Source: Nemopilema nomurai
Taxonomy: Eukaryota; Cnidaria; Scyphozoa; Rhizostomeae; Rhizostomatidae
DNA: 64,000 bases
Assembly: GCA_003864495.1 (NCBI GenBank)
Contig: ML133450.1
Coordinates: forward strand, 1,901,734 to 1,965,733
Direction of reading: 5' to 3'
Each line of letters starts with the position of its first letter. Position 1 is the stretch's first letter. The notes under the pieces were generated by a model. It was not told the origin of the DNA. It saw only the letters and a list, made by a program, of their open reading frames with translations, and did not search any database. Positions 19,846 through 31,902 of the stretch are shown in pieces. Position numbers and translations under genes: made by a program.

Positions 19846-22800
19846 AAGTTAATTAGAAGAACAATGCAAACGTCGCAAAACATGTCGACAGACAAACACA
19901 TTGCCATGTGAAAGGCGTTAACTAGCACAACAGAACTTAACAAGGGGCATTACGAGCTATGTTTACCTAGGAAAGCCAGTTGTTGCATTATACCAGTATG
20001 AATAAAGTTTGGGCAAATAATCTTTGGATGGGTTCAAGGTACCAATACTCCATCTTTGAATTATGCAAAAATCTATAAATTCTTGTCGTGCAGCAAAGTC
20101 AATCACCTTTCCAGGCTTACTTTGCCAGCATTATTAGCAAGGTCATTATCAATGATATTCAAGGAAAGGAACCTCGTGTCAAAAATGACTTTAGGCTATA
20201 GGTTATAGGATGATTTCATGACAAATCAAAGTATCTTTTATGGTACTCCTCACCAGAATGTCTCAGATTCTTGTAAATGTCGGTCGGTTTATTTAATCTA
20301 AGCCTGATATAAGATGGAACATTCAAAGTCAATTAATGCTGAAATAATTTTCGAACGCAATGAATGAATATTTTACGTAACACACCCTTTCCCCCTCAAG
20401 TTAATTTAAATTTGAAGTTAGATTTCAATAATATTACTCTTCTAAAGGCTCATATTTCTGCAATTTCATGCATAATGCCGTTTAACCAATGCTTCAAAAA
20501 CAAGCTTTCTTGGAACATTGTCGTTATTCATAGATTTGTCAAGCGACTCAGGTTTTTCTCTTCAGTAATTGGAATATTAGGTGCATCATTCTCTTTTATT
20601 AATGAATAAAGGAAATTTCCCTACAGGCAAGTAGTGTTGAAGATTGTTATTATTAAAGATTATGATGCTAGCATTGGTGAACCTAAGAAACAAGCTGACA
20701 ATGAGAAAATCAATTTACTTGCGGCTGACAGAAGTCTCGTAAATTAGTCTTTGCCAGAAAACGTGGACTTCCCGGTACAAAAGAGACGAGTGATACTTAC
20801 TCACTGAGACCGATTCAGACTTACTCAGAATATAAAGTTGATTATATAGCATAAAGCAGAGGAAGTGAGATCCTAAATGTAAATTCGCTCCTTGAGGGTA
20901 TGTTGCAGCTAGAGCATTGTGGTTTTATCGCTAATCGATATTATCGAAGAATACGAAAGGGAAATTAAGGAACAAGAAGCTTTAGTCCTTTGAAACTGTG
21001 CCGATAATTACTTCCTTATAATGTAGGATGCCTTTGCGATAATTGCCGGCACACCATTCATTCTTTTGTTGCCTATAATTGGCAGAATTTTGATACATGG
21101 ATAAATTTTAAGTTCTAATGCTATCTCTGGCTGTCTTAGTGATGGCACGCCATGTAATTTGACAAAGTTGTTTATTTAGCAGATGGTTTACCAGTCTGAT
21201 ATAAAAGCAAAGAGTTTCAATGAACCACACCTCTTGGCAAACGTTCATGTGACGGAATAGACGTTACAGACATTCCGATCTTGTCAGGAATCCAATTTCT
21301 TGGATGGGTGAAACATGGACGCATTTCCAACATAGTTTTCGCATACGTTGCTAAAAATGAAACAAAGGAAAATTTAAAGAAATAAGCAGCTTGATTTTAA
21401 TCCAGCAAAACAATAAATAAATCACTGGAGCTCCATTGTTTCATTTTCACAATTTCTCCACCTAGGTGGTCTAGCTCTTTGTTTGCTCGTACTGCTCCGC
21501 GTGACATTTCAATATAACCAATGTGTTCTTTACCGTGCTTAACCGATCAAGAAATGAAAAAGTCGCTAAACAAGACACATAGATCATTTGAAAAGCTAAA
21601 TCATTTCATAATAAATTTTTTTGAAATTTGAGGGACCCGATCAAATTAAGGAAATAATTCAATAATTCTAATTGAGTATGTGTGAGATCAAATTTGCTTA
21701 TTGGGTAACGTGAGGCCAAAAGGCCAAGTGAAATGTTGATGAGAGATACAAAGAAACAAACTCCTCAAATCAAGTGACCAAGAGAGTGGACAGTGAAATG
21801 ATATGATACAATTTCTACCGAAGTATGCATTGCTCACAAGTCAAAGGTATAATGTGGATTGCAAAATTAAGCTAACAGACAAAATTAACTTTGATGCCAT
21901 TTCATAAAAATTTTCAAGAAATATTGCTTCCAAACCTCATCAAGAATCGTATTTAGCCTCTCAGTTAATCAATCTATCAACCACGTGATACTTTGTATCG
22001 CCCACTTCAGCACTACTTGCACTAATTCATTAATAGAAGAGAAACAGGAAACATATTATCGTTTTGCTATTTGAGGTTACCAGATTACGGGAATTATCAT
22101 AATCTCATTTAGCTAATTTAGTTCTAATGACAAATATATGATTTACCTAATGTTCCAATTACCGAAGAGGTGAACCTGAGTCACTTGTTATGTAATGACG
22201 ACAGTGCTCCAGGGCAAGCTTGCTTTATTGAAGCATTGGTTAAACAGCATTATGCAAGAAATTGCATAATCGTGCACTTTGTCTGGATTAAGCCTTCCAA
22301 ACGACCGGCTCCGCTTGTTAGAAAATTAAGGCAAAACGGCGTAAAGCCAGACGCTGTGAACTAGGCGTTATCCAGTGGTCTTAGCGTGCCATCAACCTGG
22401 GTGCTGTGATAAACTCCTTTGATTTTGCTATATCTTGATTGTTCTGCCGAGGTGACCAAATGGAACAGGCACGAAATATTTTCTTTTGAACTAGTTCTAA
22501 ATTGATACCGCAAACTTCATAATGTATCGCCGACAACCCTTTTATAGTAACTCAATATGGGGGACTTGTTTCGAAATGAATGTAGCTTTCATATTAAAGT
22601 AGGGAGACACTCACCACACCATCAAAATTTGTTCAAATTGCAGACCAACTTTTAGAGACCAATTAAGTATAAAAATTTTTTATTGAATATTTTTTCATCC
22701 CTTGAACACCAAATAGCAGATCTTTGGACTGGCGGCAATAGCGGATATTGGCGAACAAAGGCAAACTAATTAAAAAGAACGAGCGGTCGAGAACGTGAAT

Positions 22801-22904
22801 ATTCATTTTACGTTTCTCATCACTTGAAGCAACTTCACCCACTATTTGGGGTCCAAGTGATACAAAACAACACTCTTCTTGTCACACTTTTTTACTTTGT
22901 TTTG
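19846..22904. other. Intergenic DNA, nothing recognised
   Basis: There are only short chance frames. A CA microsatellite sits just left, at about 19669-19685. Confidence 0.5.
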
Positions 22905-25155
22905 TTTATTGAACAAAAAATTTAAGTAAAAAAATAACCCGATTTGCAAGGCTATAGTCTGTTGGCAATTTAACTGGCTTGTTGATCACTATTAAATGCC
23001 TTATAACTGTGGAAGCACTCTTCCTATTCTAATGAAATTGTTATCAAAATTTTCCTTTTATTATGTCCTATTTCTGTGTTTATTTTTCGGAACAAAAGAT
23101 TTAAGTAAAAAAATAACCCGATTTGCAAGGCTATAGTCTGTTGGCAATTTAACTGGCTTGTTGATCACTATTAAATGCCTTATAACTGTGGAAGCACTCT
23201 TCCTATTCTAATGAAATTGTTATCAAAATTTTCCTTTTATTATGTCCTATTTTTGTGTTTATTTTTCGGAACAAAAAATTTAAGTAAAAAAATAACCCGA
23301 TTTGCAAGGCTATAGTCTGTTGGCAATTTAACTGGCTTGTTGATCACTATTAAATGCCTTATAACTATGGAAGCACTCTTTCTATTCTAATGAAATTGTT
23401 ATCAAAATTTTCCTTTTATTATGTCCTATTTCTTTGTTTATTTTTTGGAACAAAAAGTTTAGTAAAAAAAAATCACCCAATTTGCATGGCTATAGTCTGT
23501 TGGCAATTTAACTGGCTTGTTGATCACTATTAAATGCCTTATAACTGTGGAAGCACTCTTCCTATTCTAATGAAATTGTTATCAAAATTTTCCTTTTATT
23601 ATGTCCTATTTTTGTGTTTATTTTTCGGAACAAAAAATTTAAGTAAAAAAATAACCCGATTTGCAAGGCTATAGTCTTTGCAATTTAACTGGCTTGTTGA
23701 TCACTATTAAATGCCTTATAACTATGGAAGCACTCTTCCTTTTCTAATGAAATTGTTATCAAAATTTTCCTTTTATTATGTCCTATTTTTGTGTTTATTT
23801 TTCGGAACAAAAAATTTAAGTAAAAAAATAACCCGATTTGCAAGGCTATAGTCTTTGCAATTTAACTGGCTTGTTGATCACTATTAAATGCCTTATAACT
23901 ATGGAAGCACTCTTTCTATTCTAATGAAATTGTTATCAAAATTTTCCTTTTATTATGTCCTATTTCTGTGTTTATTTTTTGGAACAAAAAGTTTAGTAAA
24001 AAAAAATCACCCAATTTGCATGGCTATAGTCTGTTGGCAATTTAACTGGCTTGTTGATCACTATTAAATGCCTTATAACTGTGGAAGCACTCTTCCTATT
24101 CTAATGAAATTGTTATCAAAATTTTCCTTTTATTATGTCCTATTTCTGTGTTTATTTTTCGGAACAAAAGATTTAAGTAAAAAAATAACCCGATTTGCAA
24201 GGCTATAGTCTGTTGGCAATTTAACTGGCTTGTTGATCACTATTAAATGCCTTATAACTGTGGAAGCACTCTTCCTATTCTAATGAAATTGTTATCAAAA
24301 TTTTCCTTTTATTATGTCCTATTTTTGTGTTTATTTTTCGGAACAAAAAATTTAAGTAAAAAAATAACCCGATTTGCAAGGCTATAGTCTGTTGGCAATT
24401 TAACTGGCTTGTTGATCACTATTAAATGCCTTATAACTATGGAAGCACTCTTCCTTTTCTAATGAAATTGTTATCAAAATTTTCCTTTTATTATGTCCTA
24501 TTTCTGTGTTTATTTTTCGGAACAAAAAATTTAAGTAAAAAATAACCCGATTTGCAAGGCTATAGTCTGTTGGCAATTTAACTGGCTTGTTGATCACTAT
24601 TAAATGCCTTATAACTATGGAAGCACTCTTTCTATTCTAATGAAATTGTTATCAAAATTTTCCTTTTATTATGTCCTATTTCTGTGTTTATTTTTTGGAA
24701 CAAAAAGTTTAGTAAAAAAAAATCACCCAATTTGCATGGCTATAGTCTGTTGGCAATTTAACTGGCTTGTTGATCACTATTAAATGCCTTATAACTGTGG
24801 AAGCACTCTTCCTATTCTAATGAAATTGTTATCAAAATTTTCCTTTTATTATGTCCTATTTCTGTGTTTATTTTTCGGAACAAAAGATTTAAGTAAAAAA
24901 TAACCCGATTTGCATGGCTATAGTCTTTGCAATTTAACTGGCTTGTTGATCACTATTGAATGCCTTATAACTATGGAAGCACTCTTCCTATTCTAATGAA
25001 ATTGTTATCAAAATTTTCCTTTTATTATGTCCTATTTCTGTGTTTATTTTTTGGAACAAAAAGTTTAGTAAAAAAAAATCACCCAATTTGCATGGCTATA
25101 GTCTTTGCAATTTAACTGGCTTGTTGATCACTATTAAATGCCTTATAACACGGCA
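22905..25155. repeat. ~179-bp satellite array, about 13 units
   Basis: Units begin GGAACAAAA at about 22911, 23090, 23269, 23448, 23628, 23804, 23982, 24161, 24340, 24519, 24697, 24876 and 25053. Each carries the conserved core GGCTATAGTCTGTTGGC then TTAACTGGCTTGTTGATCAC. Two variants alternate: one with AACCCGATTTGCAAGG, the other with TCACCCAATTTGCATGG (23448, 23982, 24697, 25053). Some units have lost GTTGG in the core. Identity between units is high, so the array was homogenised recently. Reading frames within it are chance. Confidence 0.95.
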
Positions 25156-25600
25156 AGCATTAATTCTATTTCAATGAAATCATTATCAACCTGCTCCTTT
25201 TTTCACGCCCTACTACCGTCTTTAGCATCTGGAAAAATATTTTTGGATTAACAATCACATACATTGCGAGGCTATAGTCTGTTGGCAATTTAACTGGCTT
25301 GTTAATCTGCATTCAAAGCCTTATAACACGGCAAGCACTCATCTCCTTTCAATGAAATCATTATCAAAATGTCCATTTTTTAACGCCACATCGCTGTGTT
25401 TATTACTTGGAACAAATACATTTTTGGTAGAATAACACCTATTTGGCAAGGCTTTGGCCTTGTAGATTTATAGTATTTTGACATCAAAATGCTTCTTTTC
25501 GTGTTGTATTTTAAGGATTTTTAGTATTTGGAACAAATGATTTTGTCTAGAAAACCACCCATTTGGCAAGGCGGTAGCTTTGTAATTTTTATTCAAGTAA
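25156..25600. repeat. Diverged edge of the satellite array
   Basis: Two or more strongly diverged units keep the GAGGCTATAGTCTGTTGGC core and the GGAACAAAT start, then decay. This is the usual pattern at the edge of a satellite. Confidence 0.8.
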
Positions 25601-28259
25601 CTTCGGAAATGCTCATCACATATCAGCTGAAGCAACATCAAAATGCATCTCTTTATATACAGTTATTGAGACTTTTGGCAGCATTAAATCAATTGCCTTT
25701 CTAGGTCATTCTTGGCGTTGTGCATGACTATAAGTAACATTTTAAAAAACTTTTATGCCGAAAAAGACCTTTTGCACCAAATTTTACATTAATATTGGAA
25801 CAATGCTTAAAATACTGGTCGTTGCGTAAAATTCAACTTCTTGTGAGCCTTGTTTGCCAGTATAAGTAAGATTCAAGCAACAAGCTTTCAGAACGAAAAT
25901 GATTCTTTACGAAAGGCTCAAATAGTCTTGATCGCCGACAGAAGTACAATTTTACATTAAAATAAGCATAATTCTTGTTATACCCGTCTTCAAATTCACG
26001 TTTATATAAACTAGGACATCGAAACCTTCTGTTAATTTTGCCCAAAATTGGATCGCAATGGTTTGCCATAACTTCCTCTTATTACAAAACCAATTTTGCA
26101 GGCAGATTAATTTTATCCGACTATTTTACTTGGGAGATCTCTTTTGCACATTTTTATGACGTCATTTTTAATTGGGAATAACTTTGAAGTGTTTGTGGAA
26201 CCATGTCTTGCATGCTTGAGGAGTCTGTCAGTGGTTGGCCGATTTCTTGTTCCCAGTTGTGATTTGCAGAAAGTGTGGCATACTTACCCATGCGCTTGAA
26301 TTGGATTATCTGAATTGCCATCATGTTGTTTAATTGATCTAAAGAGACTTTCACACGGTCTCCAATAAATTGCCTTCCAGGTGTAACGTTTCTTAAAAAA
26401 GAAGTCATCAGACAGGGAGATTTCCCATCCTATTTAAACATTTGACACATTCATCCTGTCTGTTTAGACGATTTACCTACAACCCTGGATGTCTCGAGAA
26501 TTATTAATCCTCTATGCACTGGTGCGAAGACGTTGAAGAGAATGGTCTACGTTGTCATTCTCTCTCTGAAGCTTTATCAATCGCAGCGGTCAACATTTCT
26601 ACCCATATTTTCCAGAAATTTGGCATTGCTGGGAGAACTGCAAAGGCTTACGCAAAACTAAATGCCAATGATTCGCGTATAATGCCTTTCAAGCTAATGG
26701 CATCACAAGGTTGATTGACAAATCAGATGCTTCAAATTGTCCTACCATTCAACCCCTACCACGTCTAAACAGATATTGGAAATGAGATAAAGAAGCGGAG
26801 CCTAGTTTATTGATAATGGGTTAAAAAGGACCAAGCTATCGGAAAACGGGCGCGAGAAGAGATGAAAATTGTTCTACATGCTTTGCTGCAACCGTGCCTT
26901 GACGAATAAAGTAAGAAAGGAAGAGGAAGGACGAGAATTGGTCGGCCTTTGCTTCTAGAAGACAAAGAAAGCAAGAGGAGGCATGCTGCGCCGAAAGCTG
27001 TAAATCAGTTAGTGGCAACTAAGAGGTTGTAGTGTTCCTAAAATGAAGATCCGGGCACATTTATAAGCATACACGAAGCTTCTGTACCGAAACTGATGAC
27101 TGTTTTCCACCAATCGCACTTGTTGTCCTAGCTTCATTAGTTTCTAGAAATTCCTCAGAAATTTGACACATGCTCTAAAAATAATTCAAACCTCACAAAT
27201 TAATTTGCATAGCGTTGTAAACGCCCTTTGGGGATCTTCAGTTGCCCGGGTGAATTTCCAATGGCCTAAAACAAGTTATGTTAATTTTGCAATCCAACCT
27301 GATGAAAGGGGAAACACTACTTCTTTGATTGGAAGAGTTGAATTCCTTTTAGCAACAAAGGCACTTCAATGAGTTGAGGATTGCCAGGGGGCGGTTTCTT
27401 CTCGCCTGAGACTTCGCCAGTCATGCCACTGCCCTCTTGGTGAAAAGAAACACCTCCAATCTATTGGTCGCAAATGTACAGATGAGGCCCATTTAGGCGT
27501 GCCTTGTTTGGAGGTGCCAGAAGAGTGTTCCCATCCCAGAATGCACTAGCAACGTGTCAAGCCAATGTGACTTTCGACCTCGGCATCATTCAAGTGGAGC
27601 TGATGTTGCGGACGGAGGTACTTAGGAAAGTGGATGATGAAAAATGTAAGTTAATGCATTCAAGTCATACTTGTTCCGTTTTTGTCTAACAGACTATTCT
27701 TCTAAAGCTCATAGTGTTTGAGGTCGTTTTTCGAAGTTTGCATGTGAGGAGTCTCATTGAGCTTTCAACACGTGGTAGTGGGCGCACCCTCACAGGGGCT
27801 TCCTTTGCTTTTCAGGTTCGAGCTTCAAATTTCACCTGGACACGGCGCTGGTACAAGACAACGCTTCAGAACCAAGGTAACTGTCTAGTAGTATTTATCT
27901 ATTGCGCGACAAAGTAATGGAAGACAGAGAGCATTTAGCCTTGTGGGCGTCAAGTATCATGCCAGCCCTTGTCACGTGTTGGTCACCAATCAGAAACGAA
28001 GATTGGGAGGGGTGCATAGGGGGTTTCGATCTTCTGCACCTCAACAAAATTATTGGTTCTCATTCAATGGAATATACACAGCTTTTTCATTTATTTCCAA
28101 GAATAAAACATCTTTGACGAAGCTGAGAGAGGGAGAGCGATGCTGTCTAAACATTAGAACACCTATCGTTTGTCGCCAAATTACTCAATTCAACATTGCC
28201 ATCCTTAAAATTAACCCGTATTCTCGCCACATTTTAGAGAAAACAAGATGAAATTCAAG
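25601..28259. other. Intergenic DNA, no gene assigned
   Basis: Short frames are present (for example 26154-26408 minus and 27504-27689 plus), but none resembles a family I know and no exon chain could be built. One GT donor-like site follows the 27504 frame; it is not enough for a gene call. Confidence 0.4.
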
Positions 28260-29060
28260 GACCTTGTATTTTCAACCAGAAGAGCCAAGAATTGACAAAT
28301 GAGTGAAATTCAATACAAACACCAACTTTAACGAGAAAGGCAAGTTCTCTTTCATAAAATTTCGATCATTATAGAGAGTGGCATTCAAGTTTCATGGGAA
28401 TTCACAGATTTGTACTACCAATTAAATTCTCTGTTTTCCTCTTTCTACTTAATTCTGATTGCATATGATAGTGATTTCTAAAACTAAAAACTCGCTTGGA
28501 TCAAAATTGCATTTTCCTTAGATTTGGTTTAGTTATTAGGAATTCTGTGTTGCAGAAACGCGAGGAAAATATAATCCAAGCCACAAGTCTGAAGGCATTG
28601 ACGAATTACCACATGCAAGTTACGCTTTGAAGATAAAGAAATGTAGCATTCGATTTGCAAAGTTAAAATCGAAAAATTTGTGATTTGTAGCTTGCTGCTA
28701 ACATAGTTAACAATTCTAATGAAAAATTATTCCAAGGCAATACGAAATTTTTCTTTGTGTGGTTTTAATTTGGAAATTGCTACCAAGCTTCCGCCAAAAC
28801 TTTTAAGTTAACCTTCCACAGCAAACTCTGTTTATGAGATGATAATGGTCAGTTTTCGAAAAACATTTTGCACGCAAAGCTAGCAATATTTCACATTTTC
28901 ACCTATGCTTTACTTTTGGTTTTTGAAGCTTACAGTAATGTAGTTTCAATAGTATACTAAAAACATTTAGCATACATTTCATTTCCTTTGAATAATAATT
29001 TCGCTACATTGACGAGCTTGTGCTTCTCTTGAACTGGATTTCGCCTTTCGATGTTGAGAC
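28260..29060 (+). repeat. Dispersed repeat, copy 1
   Basis: Two blocks (about 28260-28440 and 28710-29060) recur, diverged, at 29170-29365 and 30810-31200. Shared landmarks are ATAAAATTTCGATC-like, AATGAAAAATTATTCCAA and CTTCTCTTGAACTGGAT. It is an unclassified old repeat. Confidence 0.6.
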
Positions 29061-29169
29061 CTGGTTCCTCGAAAGTTCGACAAACTTCACCAAAACCTAT
29101 TGTTATTCGTCAAGAATTTGGCAGTAAATTGGTGTAAAATCCTAAATTGAATCCTTCACGTTAACTTTC

Positions 29170-31200
29170 AGGAAAACCAGACGAAAATCGGGGCATCCCA
29201 GCATTCTCTGCAAGAGAAGAGCCACAAGACAGACAAAGAGGCCAAGTTGAAGAAAGAGACACAAACTTATATGAGAATGGCAAGTTTATTGTAATATAAT
29301 TTCGTTCGTTACATAGAATTGCAAGGTTTCAAGAGTATTGATAGATTTATATAACAAATTCAAAACCCCCGTATTTTGAAAACTCCTGCCCAACTTGATC
29401 CCATATGAAGTCGCTATGGTGATTATTCTCAAGCCAAAATTTTATTATATCAAAACTACTTATAAACATAGGATCATTTATTTGAAAACCTAGGACTCTA
29501 AACATAGGATTAGACCTTGCTCCAAGACAGCCATCATTCCATATCACTTCTGTTTCCCTTTACAGACATCTGCAACTAACTATCAATATAAAAATTCAGA
29601 ATATTGAGATTCCAAGTCTGGTGCTAACATCATTGCTAATGTTTTCTGTACATTGCTCCATTGTTTTTTACATGATACTTTCCTTTAACTTGTCCATATT
29701 ATTTGGCACAATAGATTTGATTACTCTGCTACTCCTTCAAATATCTCTTGTAAGTGACTCTGTTTATCCAGCTCCTATTCTGCGGTAACATCGAGAGCAT
29801 CAATTCTTCTTGCAGCCCTTTTACCATGCTTTACAACCGAATCATCTAGTGACCTCTTTCCTTGTCTAAATGTTGGCTTTACTTTTCAAGAGTTCCATTG
29901 ATTCTCAGAATGTATACTCTGCTATTCCGAATCTCCGCTTGATTTCTTGAATTAGTGTGCTTAGACAATCATAAGTTGTTTATAAACATTTAATCTATGA
30001 CTTATTTTATTAAAATACAATTTCGTCTTGGCTGTCTTCCCATAACCACAACCTTTGTCTTTCTCACATCCAACTCCAAGTAATAAGCAGCACACAATCA
30101 ATATCTTATAAACAAATATATACAAACCTTTCATTCTAGTTCTTCTATGCTTTCGTGTTATCTTATTAGTAAGTCTCTGAAAATCTTCTTTCATTCTAGT
30201 TCTTCCACGCTTCAATGTTATTTTATTATTAAATCTCAGCAAATCTCCTACCATGCTAGTTACTAATACCTTGTCATGAGCAATCGTATATTGGAGAATA
30301 TTGAATACACAACATAACAGTGTCCTGCAACTTTTTCATCTTAAATCTGAGATGCCCTCCTGAGTTTCCCGTGGTTTGACTGCTATTGTTAATCGTCACT
30401 TTTAAATTAGATTCATTCTAAAAAGCTCCTTTCCTTAGTTTCTCACTTCAGACAGAAAACTTGAACATAGAATACAACCTTGTCTAACACCTTTCCTCAT
30501 CTCAAGGTTGCGAGATTCTTTTGATTTCTCCATGATTTCTTCAATAACTCTATCATTCTCTCTGGTTATAATACAATTCTCTCTGCAAAGAATCTTATCT
30601 AACTCACAGTTCCTCTATCTTACCATCCTTTGGTTCCTCGATCATTCCCGCAACCTAATTTATATTCGTTCTTCTCCGATAATGGGACATATTATACATG
30701 TTCTGGGTACTCTTTTGTGATGAGGTCTCTTTACTTATGTCGTTCTTCTAGACTTAGAGGATGTGTATTTCAATTTTCCCTTCAACCTGTTTAAGCTACT
30801 AGTCTTTGCGACTCTTTGTCAATATCAATGAAAAATTATTCCAAAATCAAACGAAGTGATCTTGATTCGGCAGTTATTTCCAAGCTAAGTAAACTCATTT
30901 TCCCCTAAAAACACCTAGCAAAATCAGTTTACAAGGTAGTCGCGATAGCTTAAGATATTTGCGTAAAGAACTGTTTAGGCCTTAAGCGACCTGATAATGA
31001 TTTGCTCCCAAAAAGCATTTTGCTAGTGAATGTATCTACCGTAACTTTGCATTTCAGCCTGCATTTTCTGAAACGTATAGTAGCGTTGTTTTAATGGTAC
31101 ATTTAGCACTAATTTCATGTTTTTTTGATGATAGCATTTTTTCGTTGTTAAACTTGTGTTTCTCTTGAACTGGATCTTCGACCTTCATGTCGGGATCTGG
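29170..31200 (+). repeat. Dispersed repeat, copy 2, interrupted by a LINE relic
   Basis: Its left block (29170-29365) and right block (30810-31200) match the two blocks of the copy at 28260-29060. The material between (about 29370-30800) has no counterpart there and contains RT-like sequence on the minus strand. This suggests an insertion into an already duplicated repeat. Confidence 0.5.
29760..30780 (-). pseudogene. RTE-like LINE reverse transcriptase relic
   Basis: On the minus strand near 30510-30455 the translation reads RNLEMRKGVRQGCIL, the RT motif before the catalytic box in RTE-like LINEs. Downstream, frames contain many stops. A tandemly duplicated ~63-bp block is at about 30127-30255 (minus frame with RLTNKITRKHxRTRMK). 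The element is too decayed for firm family assignment. Confidence 0.5.
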
Positions 31201-31314
31201 TCCCTGGGAAGTCCAAGTTCCTTTTGTCTTTGTTTGAATTGTATTGAGCTCAAATCTCAATACAATCAAAACAAAGACGGGAGGAACTGGACAAATCCCA
31301 TGGGACCAGATCCC
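31192..31314. repeat. Palindromic hairpin, 57-59-bp arms
   Basis: Arm 31192-31248 (GGGATCTGGTCCCTGGG... to TGTATTGAG) pairs with arm 31256-31314 at about 85 percent identity. The loop is 7 bp. It closes the right end of dispersed repeat copy 2 and could be a MITE-like terminus. A related but single arm occurs near 29050. Confidence 0.85.
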
Positions 31315-31578
31315 ACAGGACAATAGGGGCCGGCCGGGCAGAACCTATCTTAAACTTTTCATCTCTTGAACCTACCATATCTAGCGATTTCTAGAACATA
31401 TCTTGAACCTACCAAATCGACCAGCCAGTGGTGATACATAGTCTATAGTCGAAATAGAAATCTGAAATAACGCGAACTTCTACAATAATCAAGTTCTACA
31501 AGCAAAATATATTATACATGTTATAAAAACATTGCCAAGAACTTATATTATGAGAAATAATAGAGGCTATAATTATAA
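31315..31578. other. Short intergenic spacer
   Basis: The DNA is AT-rich with nothing recognised. It contains a short imperfect direct repeat (TCTTGAACCTACCA) at about 31365 and 31403. Confidence 0.4.
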
Positions 31579-31902
31579 AATTTTTCAAGCTACTTGATAT
31601 CCAAAAGAACAATTGAAATGCAATAAAAGAGAGCCTATATTTCAAGTGATTTTCAAGCTGCTTGATATCCAAAAGAACAGTTGAAATGCAATAAAAGAGA
31701 TAGCCTATATTTCAAGTGATTTTCAAGCTGCTTGATATCCAAAAGAACAGTTGAAATGCAATAAAAGAGATAGCCTATATTTCAAGTGATTTTCAAGCTG
31801 CTTGATATCCAAAAGAACAGTTGAAATGCAATAAAAGAGAGCCTATATTTCAAGTGATTTTCAAGCTGCTTGATATCCAAAAGAACAGTTGAAATGCAAT
31901 AA
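31579..31902. repeat. 68-70-bp minisatellite, ~4.7 copies
   Basis: The unit runs TTTTCAAGCTGCTTGATATC, then AAAAGAACAGTTGAAATGC, then AATAAAAGAGATAGCC and TATATTTCAAGTGA. Copies differ by a 2-bp AT indel (GAGAGCC versus GAGATAGCC) and a few substitutions. Confidence 0.95.

Noticed and set aside
22905..25155. Possible CRISPR array
   Set aside because: The repeats are directly joined 179-bp units without unique spacers, in eukaryotic DNA; it is a satellite.
26154..26408. 84-codon minus frame as a gene
   Set aside because: No recognised domain and no partner exons with consistent phase.
27145..27175. CTGAGGA...GAAAC on the minus strand as a hammerhead
   Set aside because: The 7-nt segment between the two boxes cannot form stem II.
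27504..27689. Possible plus-strand exon with a GT donor-like end
   Set aside because: No acceptor with a convincing tract, no downstream exon and no family resemblance.
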